Positions 7,841 to 15,419 of a stretch of DNA of 17,199 bases are shown here, one piece after another. The position numbers and the translations under genes were made by a program. The notes beneath the pieces are model-generated. The model saw nothing but the letters and a program-made list of their open reading frames with translations. It was not told the origin of the DNA and did no database searches. Every line of letters starts with the position of its first letter. The first letter of the stretch is position 1. Source of the stretch: Pseudomonadota bacterium (lineage in GTDB: Bacteria > Pseudomonadota > Alphaproteobacteria > Acetobacterales > Acetobacteraceae); assembly GCA_021779655.1 (NCBI GenBank), contig JAJYAF010000007.1, forward strand, positions 1-17,199. Reading direction: 5' to 3'.

Positions 7841-8749
7841 TCAGACTTTTTCCACCGCGTGCCGCCCGAGCAGGCCGCTCGGCAGGAACATCAGCACGAT
7901 GGCGAGGATGGAATAAACCGCGACGTCCTTATATTCGACGGTGGCATAGCCCGACCAGAACGATTCGATCAGGCCGATCAGCAGCCCGCCCAGCACGGCG
8001 CCGGGCAGCGAGCCGATGCCGCCCAGCACCGCGGCGGTGAAGGCTTTGATGCCGGCGTTGAAGCCGATATAGAAATCGATGACCCCGTAATAAAGCAGGA
8101 ACATCACCCCCGCCAGGGCGGCCAGCGCCGAGCCTATGATGAACGCCATGCTGACGGTCCGGTCGGTATCGACGCCAAGCAGCGCCGCCATTTTCGCATC
8201 CTGCTCCACGGCCCGCATCGCCCGGCCGAGCGGCGTGCGGGTGACGAGCCAGGTGAAGGCGAACAGGACGACGAGCGTGGTGACGACAATGGCGATCTGC
8301 ATCCAGGAAAGCAGCACGACAAAGCCGTTCTGGCGCATGAGGGTGATACCGCCGGGAAACAGCGGCGGGATGGCCCTCTCCAGCGCGCCCTGGCTGGTCT
8401 GCACATAGTTTTCCAGTACGATGGACATGCCGATCGCGGAAATGAGCGGCGCAAGCCTGAAAGAGCCGCGCAACGGCCGGTAGGCCACCCGCTCGATGGA
8501 AAAGCCGTACAGGCCGCAAAGCGCCGCGGAGAGTATGAGCGCGGCCAGCAGCCCGAGCGGCACGGCGGTGACACCGGATAGCAGGGTGAGGACAATGATG
8601 CCGATGAAGGCGCCCACCATGAACACGTCGCCATGGGCGAAATTGATCATGCCGATGATCCCGTAGACCATGGTGTAACCAATGGCGATGAGTCCGTAGA
8701 TCATGCCAAGGGTGATGCCGTTTATGAGCTGTTGCAACGCATAGGCCAT
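7841..8749 (-). CDS. livH: Branched-chain amino-acid ABC transporter permease LivH
   Basis: A 302-residue permease of the LivH branch (BPD_transp_2). The start is ATG at 8749, because AAAGGGGG lies 5 nt upstream and the family text begins MAYALQQLINGITLGMIYG. The frame is open for 31 more codons upstream but those residues are polar and not LivH-like. Landmarks are MVYGIIGMINFAHGDVFM (the family hallmark INFAHG), IERVAYRPLRG, TPLGRAMRAVEQD and KAFTAAVLGGIGSLPGAVLGG. About eight membrane segments are visible. It pairs with LivM in the inner membrane. It is first in the livHMGFK unit, and a weak sigma-70-like promoter candidate lies 36 bp upstream. Confidence 0.94.
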   Translation of the reverse strand: MAYALQQLINGITLGMIYGLIAIGYTMVYGIIGMINFAHGDVFMVGAFIGIIVLTLLSGVTAVPLGLLAALILSAALCGLYGFSIERVAYRPLRGSFRLAPLISAIGMSIVLENYVQTSQGALERAIPPLFPGGITLMRQNGFVVLLSWMQIAIVVTTLVVLFAFTWLVTRTPLGRAMRAVEQDAKMAALLGVDTDRTVSMAFIIGSALAALAGVMFLLYYGVIDFYIGFNAGIKAFTAAVLGGIGSLPGAVLGGLLIGLIESFWSGYATVEYKDVAVYSILAIVLMFLPSGLLGRHAVEKV

Positions 8750-8784
8750 CCGCACCCCCTTTGACGGCTCTTTCATGCGTCTAA

Positions 8785-8811
8785 TGGATATGACCATTGC
8801 GCCCACGTCAA
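8785..8811 (-). promoter_or_regulatory. Candidate sigma-70-like promoter for the liv operon
   Basis: TTGACG (8806-8811) and TATCCA (8785-8790) on the minus strand are 15 bp apart, with the -10-like box 36 bp before the livH ATG. The -35 box is good, but the spacing is short and the -10 box is imperfect. It is offered only as the best match in the 200-bp gap between livH and tRNA-Lys. Confidence 0.3.
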
Positions 8812-8950
8812 TGCGTAATTTATCCCCCGGCAGCCTGGTCAAGTCACTGGGGCCAGTTTGAGGCCCGGTTTCAGGGATCCCGGGCGCGCCGGGGCTTCAC
8901 ACCGCGCGGCTGTCTTGCTAGAGGGACCGGCGCGGCCGGAGCAGCCTGCC

Positions 8951-9026
8951 GGGTGCATAGCTCAGTTGGTAGAGCAGCTGACTCTTAATCAGTAGGTCCA
9001 AGGTTCGAATCCTTGTGCACCCACCA
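8951..9026 (+). tRNA. tRNA-Lys (anticodon CTT)
   Basis: A 76-nt cloverleaf. The acceptor stem GGGTGCA pairs with TGCACCC, the discriminator is A and CCA is encoded. The D arm is GCTC AGTTGGTA GAGC. The anticodon stem GCTGA/TCAGT (one G-T pair) closes the loop CTCTTAA, giving CTT, which reads AAG lysine codons. The T arm is CAAGG TTCGAAT CCTTG. All invariant positions seem to be present. It is on the strand opposite to its neighbours. Upstream TTCACA and TAGAGG, 17 bp apart, could be its promoter, though weakly. An AT-richer glycosyltransferase gene lies immediately downstream, as often seen where islands use a tRNA 3' end. Confidence 0.97.
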
Positions 9027-9027
9027 C

Positions 9028-9041
9028 TTCAATCCTTGTGC
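9028..9041 (+). repeat. Partial copy of the tRNA-Lys 3' region
   Basis: TTCAATCCTTGTGC repeats the T-arm end of the adjacent tRNA-Lys, TTCGAATCCTTGTGC (9004-9018). It lacks one G and has an identical 11-nt core, AATCCTTGTGC. The copy starts 2 nt after the encoded CCA. It may be a scar of recombination or integration at the tRNA end, but it is short enough that chance or slippage remains possible. Confidence 0.5.
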
Positions 9042-9082
9042 GGGCACTGCGTTTGCGCTGCCTTCGGCCACGAGCGTCTGGA

Positions 9083-9111
9083 GCGGCCGAGACTTCGATC
9101 CCCTCGGCCGC
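9083..9111. terminator. Hairpin between tRNA-Lys and the convergent glycosyltransferase gene
   Basis: GCGGCCGAG (9083-9091) pairs perfectly with CTCGGCCGC (9103-9111) around an 11-nt loop. It lies 57 bp past tRNA-Lys and 31 bp past the stop of the glycosyltransferase gene on the other strand, a position that suits a shared transcription end. No T-tract follows on either strand, so intrinsic termination is not assured. Confidence 0.4.
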
Positions 9112-9142
9112 CTATCATAGGGCGTATCTTCATACATGTTGC

Positions 9143-10174
9143 TTATTTCCCCACGCAAACATTGCTCGGCTTTTGTCTTGACACGTTCTTGTCGCCACCA
9201 TGCTGCATCTTTGACAGCTCCGGCAACACCTCAGCCACGAGCGCGCTATAAAGCTGGCTTTGCCGATGTTCTTGAATGTATTTCGGATCTATTTCCGCCA
9301 CATAGGATTTGGTTCGCACCGAACCATACCAATGAATGACAATTGTCTGCGGCACCAGTGCCTCAGTAAGCGCTTGTGGCGCGTTGCGGCAAGGCCGAAA
9401 CCAATGCTCGGAGATTTCCGGTGCAATGGGGTAAAAATATTGCGGATCATATATGACCAGATCCTGAACAGCCCCCTTGCTGATGAGCGCCTGCAGGAGA
9501 TCCGGCCCCAGCGCATTGGGCTTTATCTGCTTATCCACCGGCATTGCCACCATATGGCGGAGATAAACCTCAAAAAGCGGCGCCTTCGGCGCGCCGCCCA
9601 TGATGGCACCATTGATGCCGCGGAAATACCACCCTTCGATATGACGATAGAACCGCCAGCCTTCTGGCAACAACCTCATGACTGTGCGCAGTAAATCCAA
9701 TGTCAACGCTCGCCCCCACACAAGTGGTGACCGCGATGATTTCAACCAATAGGGCCAGACGATCCGTTCAACACCGATGAATTGCGGTAGCTCAAATAGC
9801 GGCGAGAATGGCTTGACTGTTACGGTATCGACATCAAGATAGATACCGCCATCACGATATAAAATCGCTGCCCGCAAAATGTCAGACAAAATAGCGGGGC
9901 TGGAAATCCTACTATATATAGCCCATAATTTATCATCCAAGCTCAACTCGGCACCCACAGATTCCAGCAAAGTCCTGGGGTAGATCCGGGTCAGACGGAT
10001 TGTGGATATGGCCCGCAGTGCTTCAAGCACAGGGCCATTTTCCAATTCATCAGTATGATGCAAGATGACTTCATCTACCCCACCACGGGCGGCGGCGGAA
10101 AGCAAAGCGATGCCGTAAGCCCAGGGCAATTTCGGCCCTATCCAGCAAAAGTGAGCCAACCTGGGCGCAGCCAT
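9143..10174 (-). CDS. GT32-type glycosyltransferase with DXD sugar-nucleotide motif
   Basis: A 343-residue cytoplasmic protein of the Gly_transf_sug (DXD-containing, OCH1/GT32-like) type. Landmarks are an N-terminal IPRxIHFxWxG-like block, here RLAHFCWIGPKLPWAY; the acceptor/donor core SDILRAAILYRDGGIYLDVD (97-116), whose DVD (114-116) should coordinate the metal-nucleotide sugar; and a late HWYGS motif resembling the family HxxxxSW end. By family it moves a hexose from a nucleotide sugar, probably onto a capsule, LPS or exopolysaccharide unit; donor and acceptor cannot be read from sequence. The ATG at 10174 has no strong ribosome site, but an in-frame stop lies just upstream. The gene is visibly richer in A+T than the rest of the window. 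It sits between tRNA-Lys and an IS110 relic, which suggests recent transfer. Confidence 0.87.
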   Translation of the reverse strand: MAAPRLAHFCWIGPKLPWAYGIALLSAAARGGVDEVILHHTDELENGPVLEALRAISTIRLTRIYPRTLLESVGAELSLDDKLWAIYSRISSPAILSDILRAAILYRDGGIYLDVDTVTVKPFSPLFELPQFIGVERIVWPYWLKSSRSPLVWGRALTLDLLRTVMRLLPEGWRFYRHIEGWYFRGINGAIMGGAPKAPLFEVYLRHMVAMPVDKQIKPNALGPDLLQALISKGAVQDLVIYDPQYFYPIAPEISEHWFRPCRNAPQALTEALVPQTIVIHWYGSVRTKSYVAEIDPKYIQEHRQSQLYSALVAEVLPELSKMQHGGDKNVSRQKPSNVCVGK

Positions 10175-10207
10175 GACAAACCGGAGTTGCAGTTAAAATG
10201 GCCTGAT

Positions 10208-10450
10208 TTGTTACACTACGAAACGTTCACCGTCAAATCCGCGATCACCATGGCGCTTTCGGAACCCCGCAAATTTTGAAAGCGGCCGTCACTTCGCCGC
10301 TTGGCTGCGACTGACGCCCAGGGAGCATTCGACTGGTGGTGAACACCGCCTCGGATGGATCAGCAAAACCGGTAATGAGCGGCTGTGCCAGTTGCTGATG
10401 GTTGGTGTCATCGCCGTGATCCGCTTCGCCAAGCCGGGAAACAGCCGCCA
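10208..10450 (+). pseudogene. IS110-family transposase C-terminal remnant, frameshifted
   Basis: Two plus-strand frames together recover the Transposase_20 domain of IS110-family (DEDD/serine) recombinases. The first frame gives SAITMALSEPRKF and then stops at 10277-10279. Continuing one base over from 10278 gives ESGRHFAAWLRLTP, then REHSTGGEHRLGWISKTG and LLMVGVIAVIRFAKPG. FAAWL, the HSTGG serine block, LG.ISK.G and LL..G..AVIR are characteristic of the family. A single-base frameshift near 10277, the missing N-terminal DEDD domain and the lack of recognisable element ends show that it is a dead fragment. The text diverges by about 10450, 10 bp before the flippase stop on the opposite strand. 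The 284-bp gap 10175-10458 holds nothing else recognisable. Confidence 0.82.
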
Positions 10451-10458
10451 AATTCTTG

Positions 10459-11943
10459 TTACATCGCCCATGAATCCAGGGCCGTTCCACGCCTGCGCAG
10501 CAGTAGCCCCGCATAGGTCAGGCCAGCGGCTATCACCACACTGGCGATACGGAACACCGGTGCATCGCCCCAAGGCAGCAGCCGCAGCGCCGAGACCATC
10601 GCCACCATGGCGGCGATGCCGATGGCGGGCGGCAAGAATGGGCGCAGCAGCTGGGCGGGCGTGATCTGCCAATGCCGCCACAGATAATGCGCGCCCCAGG
10701 CCAGCAACGGCGGATAGACGGTGAACCAGATGCTAGCCACCGCGATCAGCCCGATCCGGGTATGGCAGCTTAACCCGACCGCCAAAATGCCGAGGGTGAG
10801 CATTGTCAGCGTGATGGTGGACAGGCTGGCGGCGGTGCCTGGTTTGCCGGAGGCGAGGAGTACCGGCGACAGTAATTGCGAGGTGACGCGCAGGATGGCG
10901 GCGGCGGCCAGGATCTGCAGGGAAAGTGCGCCGGCGGCGTAGCTGTGGCCCTGGCTGTCATGCAGCAGCGAGGTCAGGGGCAGCGCCACCAGCATCAGCG
11001 CCACCATGAACGGCGCGACCAGCGTAGTCAGCCGTTGCAGCGACCACAACAGCGCTTCGCGCAGATGTTCGGGCACCGCTGCCACGCGGGCGAAGACCGG
11101 CAGAGCCGTGCGGTTGACAAGCGTGCCCACGGCCATCGCCGGTTCCATAGCCAGGTCGAACACCACGCGATACAGCGCCAGCGGGGTCGGCCCGTAAAAC
11201 CAGCCGACCAGCAGGTAGTCGATATTCTTGAAGATCTGGTCGGAAATATGGGCCGTGGCCGAGCGCAGGCCGAAATGCGTGAGCGGCCCGATTTCGGCCA
11301 GGGAGAAGCGCAGCGAGGGGCGGAATGGCTTGGCCCAGAGGCTACCGGCCAGGATGAACACGCCGCTGGCCAAAAAGCTGCCAACCAGCGCCCAGGCGCC
11401 GCCGCCCAGCAGCGCGATGACCAGGCGCGTGAGCGCGGCACCGAAGGTTGAAGCGACGTTGATGGCGGCGATGCGCTCGTAGCGCAATTCACGGTTCAGC
11501 AGCGCCATCGGGATCACGGCGCCGCCGACAATCGGCTGCTTGAGCGCGATGACGATGAAATACGCCGCCATGCCCGGCACGTTGTAGAATATCTGCACCA
11601 GCGGCGCCACGGCGAGGGTGAGACTGGAAACGACCACCGCGATCCCGAGAATGTACCAGAACAGCGATTGCAGCTGGCGATGGTTAAGTTCTTGTGCTTG
11701 CACGATGGCGTCGCCAGTGCCCAGCCCGTCAAAGGCTTCGATCATCATGCCGAACGAGATGACCAGCGAGCCGATGCCGACCTGTTGCTGCGTGAGATAT
11801 AGCAGGACGACAATGATCGTGGAGAAATCGGTGATTTTGGCGACGAGCGTGGCGCCACCCAGCCAGTTGAAGCCGCGCGCCAGATGCCGGCGGTGATGCG
11901 CCGCGGCCTCGGCGCCGGGCTGTGCCGAAGGGAGCGTGTCCAT
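10459..11943 (-). CDS. Polysaccharide flippase (Wzx-like, MOP superfamily)
   Basis: A 494-residue membrane protein of the polysaccharide-biosynthesis/flippase group (Polysacc_synt_3, WzxC-like). An opening arginine-rich cytoplasmic tail ends in RGFNWLGGATLVAKITDF. About 12-14 hydrophobic segments follow, with the family-typical DGLGTGDAIVQAQELNHRQLQSLFW loop after the first pair and ALLNRELRYERIAAINVAS mid-protein. By family it moves undecaprenyl-linked glycan units across the inner membrane. The ATG directly abuts the TGA of the GT9 gene (no gap), with GGGAAGAG just inside that gene as ribosome site, so the two are translationally coupled. The C-terminus ends close to the IS110 relic and may have been shortened or rewritten by that insertion. 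Confidence 0.9.
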   Translation of the reverse strand: MDTLPSAQPGAEAAAHHRRHLARGFNWLGGATLVAKITDFSTIIVVLLYLTQQQVGIGSLVISFGMMIEAFDGLGTGDAIVQAQELNHRQLQSLFWYILGIAVVVSSLTLAVAPLVQIFYNVPGMAAYFIVIALKQPIVGGAVIPMALLNRELRYERIAAINVASTFGAALTRLVIALLGGGAWALVGSFLASGVFILAGSLWAKPFRPSLRFSLAEIGPLTHFGLRSATAHISDQIFKNIDYLLVGWFYGPTPLALYRVVFDLAMEPAMAVGTLVNRTALPVFARVAAVPEHLREALLWSLQRLTTLVAPFMVALMLVALPLTSLLHDSQGHSYAAGALSLQILAAAAILRVTSQLLSPVLLASGKPGTAASLSTITLTMLTLGILAVGLSCHTRIGLIAVASIWFTVYPPLLAWGAHYLWRHWQITPAQLLRPFLPPAIGIAAMVAMVSALRLLPWGDAPVFRIASVVIAAGLTYAGLLLRRRGTALDSWAM

Positions 11944-13083
11944 TCAGCTCTTCCCAGCCATCGCCAAGGTCTCGTGAGCAGTCCAGAGCCGCTCGATGGC
12001 CAAGGTGACCTGCGCCATGCCGAGCCTGACCATGCAGCGCGCATTATATTGGCACTGCCGGAGCGAGCGGCCGCATCGGCGGATCCAAGGGCGGTGGCGT
12101 TTGAACAGATCGTCCTGATCGCGGCAGGGCGTGTCCTCGATCACTACTTCGGCGCAAGGTGTGTTTCGCCAGAATTCACCCCTTCCGAACAGGGACGGGC
12201 TCCCCGGCCCGAACAGCGCCACCGCGGGTACGCCGGTCAGACGGGCCAGATGCGCCACCCCGGTATCGGGTGAGACGAACAAGCGCGCTTGGGCCATCAA
12301 GTGCCATATTTGGGCGAGATCAAGCCACCCGGCATAGGATTGGTATTGCCCGTCCGGGTCGATCTCGCGCACCAGCCCGTCCTCGCCCGGACCGCCGCTC
12401 CACACCACCTCAAGCCCCCGCGTGCCGAGCCATCGCGCCAATTGCCGCCAGTTTTGCGCGGGCCAGAATTTCAGTGGGGTGCTGGCGCCGGCATGAAGCA
12501 CCGCATAGGGGCGGGCGGGCAGCGCAAAGGGGGCACAGGCTGGTTTTGGCCAGTCCCCCAGCGTGAAGGCTTCCGGCTCCGGCCCTGGCACCAGGGCTGA
12601 GAAGATTTCGCCCATAGCGGTTGGCGTCCGGGGGTATTCGACCAATTCATCAATCGGCCAGTTCTTTACCACCGGGCTGTCCCCCGTATGGGCGACGATC
12701 CATTTTGCGCGCAACGCCCGTGCCAGCCAGCCATGCCGGTTATCACCGGGCAAGATGGCGAGGTCAAAACCGTCCTGGCGCTGCATCGCCGCCACGGTCT
12801 CGAACCGGCGCGGATGATAGGGCCAGGGGATCACGCCGTAAGGGCGCGTCTCGTAGAGCGGCATCATTGGCAGCGGGGTGATGAGCACGATCTCCGCCGC
12901 GGGATAGCGCGCGCGCAGCTTGGCCAGCAGTGGCGTCACCATCAGCGCGTCACCAAGCCGCAGATGCGGCGCCACTAAAATCCGGCCCGGATCGGCCGGC
13001 CCACTGCGGGGGCGGGGTTCGCGCGGGCGCAGATACAGCGCCCGCCAGACCGTGCGGATGATCGAGGGAACCTCGCTGTCCAG
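11944..13083 (-). CDS. GT9/heptosyltransferase-like glycosyltransferase, probable CTG start
   Basis: A 379-residue cytoplasmic protein, if read from CTG at 13083. It is a GT-B-fold family 9 enzyme (ADP-heptose:LPS heptosyltransferase relatives). Landmarks counted from that start are RILVAPHLRLGDALMVTPLL (first Rossmann strand and loop, about 34-53), HAGASTPLKFWPAQNW (197-212), SPDTGVAHLARLTGVPAVALFGP (271-293) and a Cys-rich tail CRDQDDLFKRHRPWIRRCGR, common in O-antigen-locus members. The usual GTG at 12975 has no ribosome site and cuts the first strand. The frame stays open upstream to a TAG, and AAGGAG lies 7 nt before CTG. By family it transfers a sugar (heptose or other) to an LPS or polysaccharide acceptor. 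It is first in a run with the flippase and ends exactly at that gene's ATG. Confidence 0.85.
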   Translation of the reverse strand: MDSEVPSIIRTVWRALYLRPREPRPRSGPADPGRILVAPHLRLGDALMVTPLLAKLRARYPAAEIVLITPLPMMPLYETRPYGVIPWPYHPRRFETVAAMQRQDGFDLAILPGDNRHGWLARALRAKWIVAHTGDSPVVKNWPIDELVEYPRTPTAMGEIFSALVPGPEPEAFTLGDWPKPACAPFALPARPYAVLHAGASTPLKFWPAQNWRQLARWLGTRGLEVVWSGGPGEDGLVREIDPDGQYQSYAGWLDLAQIWHLMAQARLFVSPDTGVAHLARLTGVPAVALFGPGSPSLFGRGEFWRNTPCAEVVIEDTPCRDQDDLFKRHRPWIRRCGRSLRQCQYNARCMVRLGMAQVTLAIERLWTAHETLAMAGKS

Positions 13084-13090
13084 AATGGTA

Positions 13091-13096
13091 CTCCTT
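13091..13096 (-). promoter_or_regulatory. Ribosome binding site suggesting a CTG start for the GT9 gene
   Basis: AAGGAG on the minus strand lies 7 nt before CTG at 13083 (4 nt before an ATT). No ATG, GTG or TTG in the frame has a comparable site. The upstream in-frame TAG bounds the possible starts. Confidence 0.6.
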
Positions 13097-13336
13097 GCAA
13101 GCCGGGCCGTGACTGGGTTCCGCTATACCGCTGTTCGCGCGCCAGCCGCCAGAGGCCGCGGCGCGCAGATGGGATGGTTTGCTTTCGCCGGACCCGGCAT
13201 GCTATGCGCCAAGAGTTGGCATGGTCTGGCGTTTTCCCCAAGATTCTTCTATGGGGCGGCTACACCGCCGATCATCATTATCGGGCGTGGCCACCAGTTT
13301 TTTCGGAACTCCCCGGCCTGGTAAAGCCTCCAAGCC

Positions 13337-15262
13337 TTAACCAGGAGCCGGGAGCGGGCCGCCCATGCCGCCTGTCGGCATGTCCGGCTTCGGGCTGGCC
13401 GTGGGGACAGAGGCGCGGCGCTGGTCGGGCATCGGTTCGTCAACAACCTTGCGGACGATCTTCTCCCCGTTGATCACCATGCGGATTTCCTCGCCCGAAA
13501 GCGTCTCGTATTCCAGCAGACCCTTCGCCAGCGCATGCAGATCGGCGAGGCGCTCCGTCAGGATACGCTTGGCCTCGGCATAGGCGTGGTCGATGATCGA
13601 CTTGATTTCGTTGTCGATTTCCCGGGCCGTCGCCTCGGAGACGTTCTTGTGCTGCGTGACCGAATGACCGAGGAACAGTTCCTGGCCGTTATCCCCGTAG
13701 GAGATCATGCCGAGCTTTTCCGACATGCCCCATTCGGTCACCATGCGGCGGGTCTGGTCGGTCGCCATCTTGATATCGCCGGAAGCGCCGTTCGAGACGC
13801 GGTCCGGGCCGAAGATGATCTCCTCGGCGGCCCGGCCGCCCATCGCCATGATCAGTTGCTGCAACAGCTTCGCCTTGCTGGTGGAGTAGCGGTCGCCCTC
13901 GGGCAGGCTCATCACCATGCCAAGCGCCCGGCCGCGTGGAATGATGGTGGCCTTGTGCACCGGATCGCATTCCGGCAGCGTGATCGAGCAGATCGCGTGG
14001 CCGCCCTCGTGATAGGCCGTCATTTTCTTCTCGTCGTCGCTCATCACCAGGCTGCGGCGCTCGGCGCCCATCATCACCTTGTCCTTGGCGTGTTCGAACT
14101 CCGCCATGGCCACCACGCGCTTGCCGATCCGCGCGGCGAGCAGCGCCGCCTCGTTCACCAGATTGGCCAGATCGGCGCCGGAAAACCCGGGCGTGCCGCG
14201 CGCGATGGTCTTGGCATCGACATCCGAGGCCAGCGGCACCTTGCGCATATGGACCTTGAGGATCTTTTCGCGGCCGACCACGTCGGGGTTGGGCACCACC
14301 ACCTGCCGGTCGAACCGGCCGGGCCGCAGCAAGGCCGGGTCCAGCACGTCCGGGCGGTTGGTGGCGGCAATCAGAATCACGCCCTCATTGCTCTCGAACC
14401 CGTCCATCTCCACCAGCATCTGGTTGAGCGTCTGCTCGCGCTCGTCATTGCCGCCGCCAAGACCGGCGCCACGGTGGCGGCCCACCGCGTCGATCTCGTC
14501 GATGAAGATGATGCAGGGCGCGTTCTTCTTGCCCTGCTCGAACATATCGCGCACGCGCGAGGCGCCCACGCCCACGAACATCTCCACGAAGTCGGAGCCG
14601 GAAATGGTGAAGAACGGCACGTTCGCCTCGCCGGCGATGGCGCGCGCCAGCAAGGTCTTGCCGGTGCCGGGCGGGCCGACCAGCAGGCAGCCTTTGGGAA
14701 TTTTGCCGCCCAGGCGCTGGAATTTCTGCGGATCGCGCAGGAATTCCACGATCTCCTGTAATTCGCTCTTCGCCTCGTCGATGCCGGCGACATCCTCGAA
14801 CGTAACGCGGCCCTGCTTTTCCGTCAGCAGCCGGGCGCGGGACTTGCCAAACCCCATCGCCCGCCCGCCGCCGGACTGCATCTGCCGCATGAAGAAAATC
14901 CAAACGCCGATCAGCAGCAGCATCGGCGCCCAGGAGATCAGAATCTTGAGCAGCGGGTTAACATTGTCGCCCTGCGGCTTGGCATCGACATGGACGCCGG
15001 CGGCAATCAGCTTGCTCACCAGCGCGGGGTCCTCGGGCGTGTAGGTTTCGAAGCCCTTGCCCTCCTTGGTCGTCCCCGTAACGTCGTGGCCGGAGATGGT
15101 AACGCTCTGCACCTGGCCGCTGCTGACATCCTGGAGGAAGCTGGAATAGGCAACCTCCGTGGTATTGTTCGAGGAGGTCGCGGGCTGGAAGATATTGAAC
15201 AGCACGACGAGAAATAGGGCCACGATGACCCAGAGCGCGATGTTTCGACCAAGGTTGTTCAT
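13337..15262 (-). CDS. ftsH: ATP-dependent zinc metalloprotease FtsH
   Basis: A 641-residue inner-membrane AAA+ protease. Two membrane helices (about residues 6-26 and 103-123) flank a periplasmic domain. The AAA module has Walker A GPPGTGKT (196-203), pore loop [12 protein letters not shown], Walker B IIFIDEID (251-258) and the second region of homology [19 protein letters not shown] (301-319). The zinc site is HEGGH (418-422), with the third ligand expected at Asp496 in SGDIKMATD. All catalytic residues are present and the length is normal. It degrades misassembled membrane proteins and regulatory substrates, hexameric in the membrane. An AAGG ribosome site precedes the ATG at 15262. It follows tilS with 157 bp between, a conserved neighbour order in alphaproteobacteria. 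I see no other gene in that gap and no convincing heat-shock promoter. The 253 bp between its stop and the GT9 start also hold no gene. Confidence 0.98.
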   Translation of the reverse strand: MNNLGRNIALWVIVALFLVVLFNIFQPATSSNNTTEVAYSSFLQDVSSGQVQSVTISGHDVTGTTKEGKGFETYTPEDPALVSKLIAAGVHVDAKPQGDNVNPLLKILISWAPMLLLIGVWIFFMRQMQSGGGRAMGFGKSRARLLTEKQGRVTFEDVAGIDEAKSELQEIVEFLRDPQKFQRLGGKIPKGCLLVGPPGTGKTLLARAIAGEANVPFFTISGSDFVEMFVGVGASRVRDMFEQGKKNAPCIIFIDEIDAVGRHRGAGLGGGNDEREQTLNQMLVEMDGFESNEGVILIAATNRPDVLDPALLRPGRFDRQVVVPNPDVVGREKILKVHMRKVPLASDVDAKTIARGTPGFSGADLANLVNEAALLAARIGKRVVAMAEFEHAKDKVMMGAERRSLVMSDDEKKMTAYHEGGHAICSITLPECDPVHKATIIPRGRALGMVMSLPEGDRYSTSKAKLLQQLIMAMGGRAAEEIIFGPDRVSNGASGDIKMATDQTRRMVTEWGMSEKLGMISYGDNGQELFLGHSVTQHKNVSEATAREIDNEIKSIIDHAYAEAKRILTERLADLHALAKGLLEYETLSGEEIRMVINGEKIVRKVVDEPMPDQRRASVPTASPKPDMPTGGMGGPLPAPG

Positions 15263-15419
15263 CTAGCCTTATCCAATCAAAATTCAGGGCCGCGAGGGCC
15301 GGCCCGCCAGCCCAACGAATCCCGCCGCCAATCATTAAGCCCGCCGTTTCGTTGTGTGCCGGTGCAGCCGATATGGGCATTCTGCACCCATTTCGCATCC
15401 CGGCACAAATAATTCGGCA

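Noticed and set aside
6617..8581. A 654-codon open frame on the plus strand across livM and livH
   Set aside because: It is antisense to two clear permeases, is extremely rich in Arg, Gln, His, Asp and Glu without any domain, and is explained by the high GC of the coding strand.
8797..8988. A short plus-strand open frame ending inside tRNA-Lys
   Set aside because: It runs into the tRNA gene, lacks a ribosome site and has no recognisable sequence features.
13303..13345. Imperfect inverted repeat around the ftsH stop considered as a terminator
   Set aside because: The CCTGGT/ACCAGG stem contains a mismatch and includes the stop codon, and no T-run follows on the minus strand.
13535..14761. 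A 408-codon plus-strand open frame opposite ftsH
   Set aside because: It is antisense to the invariant FtsH Walker, SRH and zinc motifs, with no recognisable domain of its own.
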